Positions 6,159-10,243 of a stretch of 10,243 bases of DNA are shown here, piece after piece. The position numbers were made by a program, and so were the translations under genes. The notes beneath the pieces were generated by a model, which saw nothing but the letters and a program-made list of their open reading frames with translations, made no database searches and was not told the origin of the DNA. Position 1 is the stretch's first letter; every line of letters starts with the position of its first letter. Origin of the DNA: Candidatus Scatosoma pullistercoris (GTDB lineage: Bacteria; Bacillota; Clostridia; Christensenellales; Borkfalkiaceae); assembly GCA_018714725.1 (NCBI GenBank), contig DVMZ01000021.1:1-10243 (forward strand), written 5' to 3'.

Positions 6159-6164
6159 ATTATA
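6159..6164 (-). promoter_or_regulatory. TATAAT -10 element of the spoIIGA promoter
   Basis: A perfect TATAAT lies on the minus strand about 40 bp upstream of the spoIIGA ATG. At 17-bp spacing the -35 position reads TTTTTC, a poor match. A strong -10 with a weak -35 is what an activator-dependent promoter looks like; in B. subtilis spoIIG is switched on by phosphorylated Spo0A. I could not find a clear 0A box (TGTCGAA), so activation by Spo0A here is inference. Confidence 0.5.
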
Positions 6165-6192
6165 TCGCCCCGAAGAGCGCGGAAAAAGGCGT

Positions 6193-6213
6193 TTTCGGAC
6201 GATTTATCCGAAA
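6193..6213. promoter_or_regulatory. Inverted repeat upstream of the spoIIGA -10, possible operator
   Basis: TTTCGGA (6193-6199) and its complement TCCGAAA (6207-6213) are separated by 7 nt. The centre is about 50 bp upstream of the expected spoIIGA start of transcription, a place where activators commonly bind. The half-sites do not match the Spo0A box well, so the binding protein is unknown. Confidence 0.35.
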
Positions 6214-6223
6214 TCCGCACGTT

Positions 6224-6269
6224 TTTCCGTCTCCGGGCCGTCCGCGCGCGGCCGGCCCGGAGACGGAAA
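6224..6269. repeat. Perfect 17-bp inverted repeat in the spoIIGA/MFS divergent region
   Basis: TTTCCGTCTCCGGGCCG (6224-6240) and its exact complement (6253-6269) surround a 12-nt loop made mostly of CG steps, which is itself largely self-complementary. On the minus strand no T-tract follows; on the plus strand a run of seven T (6281-6287) begins about 11 nt past the stem, too far for a classical terminator. No plus-strand gene precedes it. It may block antisense reads from reaching the MFS gene or act as a structured regulatory site. The function is not known. Confidence 0.7.
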
Positions 6270-6305
6270 TTTGCGGAATTTTTTTCTTCCGCCCGCTCAA
6301 TCGGC

Positions 6306-6334
6306 TTGCCTTTTGCCGCATTCTGCTTTATAAT
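6306..6334 (+). promoter_or_regulatory. SigA-type promoter of the MFS gene
   Basis: TTGCCT (6306-6311), 17 nt, TATAAT (6329-6334). The -10 and spacing are ideal and the -35 matches at four of six positions. The start would be near 6341, giving a leader of about 70 nt before the ATG at 6410. Confidence 0.6.
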
Positions 6335-6409
6335 ATAACAGATACTGATGAACTATCCTATACTGAATCCGTCTGAAAAACACCGAAAAAGGACTTTTTA
6401 CCGCATACC

Positions 6410-7654
6410 ATGCCACGCAATTCTTCCCGGCTGAACTACCGCCACACCATTCTTGCCGCTTACGGCGGCTACGTCGCGCAGGCGATCGTCCTCAACTTCA
6501 TTCCCCTTCTCTATGTGACTTTTCAGTCCGAGCTGGGCATTCCGCTGTCCCGGCTCTCTTTGCTTTCTCTGGTATGTTTCGGCGTGCAGCTGCTCATCGA
6601 CCTGCTTTCCGGAGCCTTCGTGGACCGGATCGGTTACCGCGCCTGCGCAGTCGCCGGAAATCTTTTCTGCGCCGTCGGATTGTGCAGCCTGGCGTTTTTC
6701 CCCCTGTTGCTTTCTCCGACCGCCGGGCTGTTTCTTTCCACCTGCCTGTACGGCATGGGCGCGGGGCTTCTGGAAGTGATCGTCTCCCCGATCGTGGAGG
6801 CCTGCCCGACAAAGCGAAAGGAAAGCGCCATGGGTTTTCTTCACTCCGCTTATTGCTGGGGCAGCGTCTTTGTGGTGCTCCTCTCCACGCTGCTTTTTTC
6901 CGTATTCGGAATCGGGCACTGGAAAATACTGGCGTGCCTTTGGGGAATCCCGCCCGCGCTCAATGCGGTTTTGTTCCTGTTCGTTCCGCTTTATAAACTT
7001 CCCGAGCCGGAAGAAAAGAACCGCTCTTCTTTCCGTTCGCTCGTTTCCCGACGGATTTTCTGGCTGTTCATGCTGTTGATGCTCTGCGCGGGGGCCACGG
7101 AAGCTGCCGTTGCGCAATGGGCGTCCGCGTTTGCGGAACAGGGACTGAACGTGTCCAAGACGATCGGCGATCTGGCGGGGCCGATGGCCTTTGCCGTATT
7201 GATGGGATTCTGCCGGGTATTCTATGCCAAAAATCTTGGCCGCATTTCCCTGGAAAAATTTCTTTTCATCGGCGCGATCGGGTGCGTCTTTTCCTATCTG
7301 CTCACAACCCTGCCCCCCGTTCCCGGGCTCAATCTTGTCGGGTGCGCGCTGTGCGGATTGTTTGTGGGAATCCTCTGGCCCGGGACCTATTCCCTCGCTT
7401 CCAAAGCCATGCCGTACGGGGGGACGCTGATGTTCGCTTTGCTCGCCCTGGCCGGAGACATCGGCTGTATGACGGGTCCCGTGCTCGTCGGCATGGTGTC
7501 CGACCTGGCGGACAATGCCCTCAAAATCGGCATTCTCGCCGCAATCGTCTTCCCCCTGCTCGCGGTGTTCGGCTCCGCATGCGTGCTGAAAAAAGAAAAG
7601 TCTCTTCAAAAATCGCTTCGCCGGTCCCTTCCGGACGAATCGGAAGAGAGGTGA
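6410..7654 (+). CDS. Major facilitator superfamily transporter, substrate unknown
   Basis: This 414-residue protein has about twelve hydrophobic segments in two halves divided by a polar central loop near LYKLPEPEEKNRSSFRSLV (about 194-212). The GAFVDRIGYR stretch (68-77) between the second and third helices is the MFS motif A, the clearest family mark. A cytosolic basic tail, rich in Lys, Arg and Glu, ends the protein. The architecture resembles sugar- or small-molecule MFS proteins of the FucP/YfkF-like kind, but no substrate can be read from sequence. It is a single-gene unit on the opposite strand from its neighbours, with its own promoter and a terminator shared with the nup genes. The nearest Shine-Dalgarno (AAAAAGGA, ending at 6393) lies 16 nt before the ATG, longer than usual; no other in-frame start lies between, so the start is kept. 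Nothing ties it to sporulation. Confidence 0.88.
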   Translation: MPRNSSRLNYRHTILAAYGGYVAQAIVLNFIPLLYVTFQSELGIPLSRLSLLSLVCFGVQLLIDLLSGAFVDRIGYRACAVAGNLFCAVGLCSLAFFPLLLSPTAGLFLSTCLYGMGAGLLEVIVSPIVEACPTKRKESAMGFLHSAYCWGSVFVVLLSTLLFSVFGIGHWKILACLWGIPPALNAVLFLFVPLYKLPEPEEKNRSSFRSLVSRRIFWLFMLLMLCAGATEAAVAQWASAFAEQGLNVSKTIGDLAGPMAFAVLMGFCRVFYAKNLGRISLEKFLFIGAIGCVFSYLLTTLPPVPGLNLVGCALCGLFVGILWPGTYSLASKAMPYGGTLMFALLALAGDIGCMTGPVLVGMVSDLADNALKIGILAAIVFPLLAVFGSACVLKKEKSLQKSLRRSLPDESEER

Positions 7655-7783
7655 CCCCCGCTCGATTTTTTCCGATTGCCCTGCCGCCCGGTCCTTTGTC
7701 CGGCCCGACCGTTGCTGAGTTTGCCGGTTTTCCTTTCCGATTATCTGCTTTTCCTTGTGTTTTTGCAGGCAACCGATTTTCCA

Positions 7784-7822
7784 TACAAAAACAAACCGCC
7801 CTGTACAAAAAGCAAACCGCCC
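7784..7822 (+). repeat. Tandem near-repeat TACAAAAA(G)CAAACCGCCC
   Basis: TACAAAAACAAACCGCCC (7784-7801) is followed after 2 nt by TACAAAAAGCAAACCGCCC (7804-7822), differing only by an inserted G. The second copy forms the outer left arm of the terminator at 7816-7857. On the minus strand each copy gives a T-tract, so the outer copy offers a second, back-up run of T after the hairpin. It looks like a local duplication of the terminator edge. Confidence 0.65.
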
Positions 7823-7857
7823 CCGGTTTTCTGAAAATTCAGAAAACCGGGGGCGGT
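7816..7857. terminator. Bidirectional terminator between the MFS gene and nupQ
   Basis: ACCGCCCCCGGTTTTCTGAA (7816-7835) pairs perfectly with 7838-7857; the two central bases force a slightly larger real loop, leaving about 18 pairs. CTTTTG follows on the plus strand, and TTTGCTTTTTG follows on the minus strand, so it can stop both converging units. It is about 160 bp past the MFS stop and 85 bp past the nupQ stop. The rest of 7655-7941 holds no gene. Confidence 0.88.
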
Positions 7858-7911
7858 CTTTTGCCGTATCCGCTATCCGATTTTATCGGCTATAAACCAA
7901 CGGTCCAGACC

Positions 7912-7930
7912 GTCCGGAAAAATTCCGGAC
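7912..7930 (-). other. Short hairpin in the nupQ 3' untranslated region
   Basis: GTCCGGAA (7912-7919) and TTCCGGAC (7923-7930) form an 8-bp stem with a 3-nt loop, 11 bp after the nupQ stop. No T-tract follows, so it is not itself a terminator; it may stabilise the transcript end. Confidence 0.5.
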
Positions 7931-7941
7931 CCGGAACAAGA

Positions 7942-8901
7942 CTATCTCTCTTCCCGGAAATAGGAGAGTCCCAATGCCGCAGGAGGCTGATTTTCCTTGC
8001 TGTCCAATACGCTGGTGATGATGAGCACGATGATGGTGACCACATAGGGAACCACGTCCAGCACGCTGGTCGAAAGGCCGAACAGCCGGTAGGAGGAAGC
8101 GATATACAATCCTCCGAACACAAACGCCCCGAGAATGCTGATATCCGGGCGCCAGAGGGTGAAAATGACGAGGGCGATGGAAAGCCAACCATATGCCTGT
8201 ATGGTGGACGCATTCTGCCAGCTACCCGTATAGTTCATGACATAGAACATACCGCCCAGCCCCGCAATGCCGCTGCCGATGAGAATGGCGGTGTATTTAT
8301 AGGCGTTGACGTTGATGCCGACCGCGTCCGCCGTGGCGGGATTTTCGCCAACCGCGCGCAGATACAATCCTTTCCGGGTCCGGCGGAGAAACCACGCCGC
8401 CGCCAGAGCGATGGCAATCGCAAAATACACCAAAATTCCGTGAGAGAGAAAGATTTCCCCGAACCAGCCGAGGGAATCGGCAAACGGAAGCCCTTTTTTA
8501 AAACAACTCGCCGCTTTGGAAAGGCCGGAGGTATCCACAAATTTATCCATGAAGAACTGCGCAAACCCGCTGCCGAACGTCGTGACGGCAAGCCCCGTGA
8601 TGTTCTGATTGGCGCGGAAACTGACCGTCAGAAATCCGTAAACGGCACCCAGCGCCGCCGCAAAGACAAACGCAAAGAACACCGCGATGAAAAAAAGCGC
8701 AATCAGATTGGGCGAAGCCCCCGCGTCAAGTCCTTTCATATACAGGGAAACGCCGAAACAGCCGCCCGCCGTTCCCACGCACATAATGCCGGGAATCCCC
8801 AAGTTCAGGTGTCCGGATTTCTCCATGATGATTTCGCCGACACAGCCATACAGGAAAATCACGCCGATGCAAATGGCGCTGGTGATGAAACTGACAATCA
8901 T
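7942..8901 (-). CDS. nupQ: ABC importer permease, NupQ/YufQ type (probable nucleoside uptake)
   Basis: This 319-residue membrane protein is a BPD_transp_2-type permease with about eight to nine hydrophobic segments. EKSGHLNLGIPGIM (27-40) corresponds to the ERSGxxNIGLEG block of the YufQ/RbsC-like group, QNITGLAVTTFGSGFAQF (99-116) is the next conserved segment, and RAVGENPATADAVGINV (182-198) is the cytosolic coupling loop that contacts the ATPase. The partner permease NupP and the ATPase end lie directly upstream, an arrangement known for the guanosine importer NupNOPQ of B. subtilis and for other BMP-type nucleoside importers. The start at 8901 overlaps the nupP stop by 4 nt (ATGA), and an AAAGGAGG site sits within the end of nupP, so translation is coupled. 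The substrate is inferred from family and could be another nucleoside or related compound. Confidence 0.9.
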   Translation of the reverse strand: MIVSFITSAICIGVIFLYGCVGEIIMEKSGHLNLGIPGIMCVGTAGGCFGVSLYMKGLDAGASPNLIALFFIAVFFAFVFAAALGAVYGFLTVSFRANQNITGLAVTTFGSGFAQFFMDKFVDTSGLSKAASCFKKGLPFADSLGWFGEIFLSHGILVYFAIAIALAAAWFLRRTRKGLYLRAVGENPATADAVGINVNAYKYTAILIGSGIAGLGGMFYVMNYTGSWQNASTIQAYGWLSIALVIFTLWRPDISILGAFVFGGLYIASSYRLFGLSTSVLDVVPYVVTIIVLIITSVLDSKENQPPAALGLSYFREER

Positions 8902-10103
8902 TCTTCTCCTCCTTTCTCCTCGCGGCGTCTGAAAAACAGCTTTTTCAGAGAAAAACGGACTTTGCCGGAAGACTTGTCCCCGCCGGACTTTCCGGCATTG
9001 CGGCGGATCTTATACTGAATGAAAAACTCGCAGCCGATGATGAAGAAATAAATAATCCCGATGGCGACTTCCGAAAACGCGCTGTTGGTCAGGCCGAAAT
9101 CGGTATTCACCTGCCCCACGCCCTTGTCTATGAAATTGATGAAGAAGGAAGTGGCCACAATGACCAGCGGGTTGAACTTTCCGAGCCAGGCCGCCATGAT
9201 CGCGGTAAAGCCCATATTGTCATCCATCGTACTCGTGATGTTGTGATTGATCGCGCCCGACAGCAAAAGACCGGTGAGGCCGCAGATCGCACCCGAAATC
9301 GCCAGGGTGCGGATCACCACTTTGCGGACATTGATTCCGATATAGCGGGCGGTGTTTTCGCTTTCGCCGACGACGGAAATTTCATATCCCTGTTTGCTGA
9401 ACCGGAGATAGACGTACATCAGAGCGGTGATAAGTACGGCGACGAGAATGGTCAGAAGATACTGATTTCCGATTTCCGGCAGATTGGCGTCACCGATGGG
9501 CGGAAGAGTACCCGAACCGCTCTTGACCCAGACTTTCAGCACCCCCACAACGATTCCGGACGCGAGATAGTTCATCATCAGCGTGAACAGGGATTCGTTG
9601 GTTTTGAAAAAGGCCTTGAAGATTGCAGGAATCAGCGCCCAGACCATCCCTGCGAGAATACCGGAAACAATCATCAGCGGGATGACGACGCCGTCCGGCC
9701 ATTTTCCGCCCAGATAAAACATACACGCCGTCGTCGCAAGACAGCCCATCAGAATCTGCCCGTTTCCGCCCAGATTCCAGAATTTCATCCGGAACGCGGG
9801 CACCAGCGCCATCGATACGAGAAGGAGCAGCGAAGTATCGCGGAGCAAAATCCAGATCCGCCGTTCCGTTTTGAAGCACCCTTCAAAAATGGAGACAAAA
9901 AAGTCAAACGGATTCTCTTTCATCGTAATCGCAAATAAAATACTGCAGGCAACCGTGCCGATCAGAATCGCGCCCAACCGGATCAGAAGCGCTTTCCATA
10001 CGGGTAAAGCGTCCCGTTTCACGACGTGAAACAGCGGTTCGCGCACGCTCTTTTGAGGTTGCGGCTGTTTTACCTCTTCCGTTTCCTTGGTCACGTCATT
10101 CAT
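8898..10103 (-). CDS. nupP: ABC importer permease, NupP/YufP type (probable nucleoside uptake)
   Basis: This 401-residue protein pairs with NupQ to form the membrane channel of the importer. An N-terminal polar tail (residues 1 to about 35) precedes about eight to ten hydrophobic segments. FWNLGGNGQILMG (108-120) matches the family WNIGAEGQLLMG block, TNESLFTLMMNYLA (168-181) matches TNEVISTLMLNYIA, and VVGESENTARYIGINV (244-259) is the ATPase-coupling loop. The C-terminal tail, from about residue 365, is strongly basic with acidic end residues and should be cytosolic. The gene starts within the last codons of the ATPase gene (8-nt overlap) with AGGAGG about 9 nt before the ATG, and it overlaps nupQ by 4 nt. 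This tight packing points to one operon with stoichiometric translation. The substrate is not proven. Confidence 0.91.
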   Translation of the reverse strand: MNDVTKETEEVKQPQPQKSVREPLFHVVKRDALPVWKALLIRLGAILIGTVACSILFAITMKENPFDFFVSIFEGCFKTERRIWILLRDTSLLLLVSMALVPAFRMKFWNLGGNGQILMGCLATTACMFYLGGKWPDGVVIPLMIVSGILAGMVWALIPAIFKAFFKTNESLFTLMMNYLASGIVVGVLKVWVKSGSGTLPPIGDANLPEIGNQYLLTILVAVLITALMYVYLRFSKQGYEISVVGESENTARYIGINVRKVVIRTLAISGAICGLTGLLLSGAINHNITSTMDDNMGFTAIMAAWLGKFNPLVIVATSFFINFIDKGVGQVNTDFGLTNSAFSEVAIGIIYFFIIGCEFFIQYKIRRNAGKSGGDKSSGKVRFSLKKLFFRRREEKGGEE

Positions 10104-10243
10104 TTGCCGTTTCCTCCTGCGCTTTCGCGCTGTCCGTCTGCGTCATCAGGAAGCCGATTTCCCGCTTCTCCGCCGTGCGCCCGTCCACGATTCCCGTAAT
10201 CCTTCCCGAACCGATGACCATGATCCGGTCGCAAAGCTCCAGC
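10096..10243 (-). CDS. nupO: C-terminus of the ABC importer ATPase, NupO/YufO type (cut by the right edge)
   Basis: The last 48 codons and the TGA (10098-10096) of an ATPase are present; the rest lies beyond position 10243. The visible end reads LELCDRIMVIGSGRITGIVD, the D-loop-to-end segment typical of the second nucleotide-binding domain in this family (DRIMVIxxGxIxG), followed by REIGFLMTQ, which corresponds to the EIGLLMAG tail of the NupO group. NupO-type ATPases are about 510 residues, with two fused ATP-binding domains, so Walker motifs are expected outside the window. A polar tail of about 14 residues closes the protein. The stop overlaps the nupP start by 8 nt. The family call rests on short sequence plus strong context. 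Confidence 0.8.
   Translation of the reverse strand, partial: LELCDRIMVIGSGRITGIVDGRTAEKREIGFLMTQTDSAKAQEETANE

Noticed and set aside
6181..6215. A Spo0A box upstream of spoIIGA
   Set aside because: The closest string, around CGTCCGAAA on the minus strand, does not align with TGTCGAA without a gap, so I do not call it.
5281..6333. A 350-codon plus-strand frame antisense to spoIIGA
   Set aside because: It runs antisense over the whole spoIIGA gene and its promoter region; the product is Arg/His-rich with no family resemblance.
6398..7609. A 403-codon minus-strand frame antisense to the MFS gene
   Set aside because: The plus-strand product is a coherent twelve-helix transporter with MFS motif A, whereas the antisense product is a charged, Gln/Gly/His-rich stretch with no domain.
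7117..9018. A 633-codon plus-strand frame over the end of the MFS gene, the terminator and nupQ
   Set aside because: It crosses a strong terminator and overlaps two real membrane-protein genes; its translation is Arg/Gly/Pro-rich low-similarity sequence.
1..10243. CRISPR arrays, tRNA or rRNA genes, insertion sequences, phage genes and riboswitches
   Set aside because: I looked for regularly spaced repeats, transposase or integrase motifs and conserved RNA signatures and saw none; every intergenic gap is under 300 bp and is explained by promoters, terminators or short inverted repeats.

Overview
The window looks like a chromosomal segment of an endospore-forming member of the Firmicutes, most likely Clostridia, with a moderately high GC content by eye. 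The main support is an intact spoIIGA-sigE-sigG cluster, the mother-cell/forespore sigma-factor locus found only in endospore formers, plus the usually linked ylmC/ymxH-type gene. AGGAGG-type ribosome binding sites and TATAAT-type promoters agree with this. I cannot name a genus from the sequence alone.

Layout from left to right. Positions 1-115 (minus) hold the first 38 codons of an unrecognised gene that runs off the edge. Positions 175-519 (minus) encode a YlmC/YmxH-type PRC-barrel protein with an unusual Cys/Pro-rich tail. Positions 718-3364 (minus) are a tldD-tldE operon, bounded by a promoter region upstream (3391-3473) and terminators on both sides (590-619 downstream, 3542-3580 upstream). 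Positions 3661-6120 (minus) are spoIIGA-sigE-sigG, ending at the 3542-3580 terminator. A divergent intergenic region (6121-6409) separates spoIIGA from a plus-strand MFS transporter (6410-7654). That gene converges on a three-gene ABC importer segment of the nucleoside NupO/NupP/NupQ (BMP-linked) type (7942-10243, minus), whose ATPase is cut by the right edge. A hairpin with T-tracts on both sides (7816-7857) serves both converging units.

How the genes work together. SpoIIGA is the membrane aspartic protease that removes the SigE pro-sequence once forespore SigF is active; SigE then runs early mother-cell genes and SigG runs late forespore genes. A SigF/SigG-like promoter sits in the 142-bp gap before sigG, as expected. 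TldD (HExxxH plus a distal Cys) and TldE form a heteromeric metallopeptidase that degrades or trims peptides. Here it stands between sigG and ylmC, genes that are normally close together in sporulating Clostridia. NupP and NupQ are the paired permeases of an importer probably taking up nucleosides, translationally coupled to each other and to the ATPase.

All seven complete or nearly complete protein families are known ones. I found no clear new multi-gene system, no CRISPR array, tRNA, rRNA or mobile element. The points most worth checking are the tldDE insertion into the sporulation cluster, the truncated gene with a SigE-like promoter at the left edge, the Cys-rich YlmC tail, and the inverted repeats in the divergent region.
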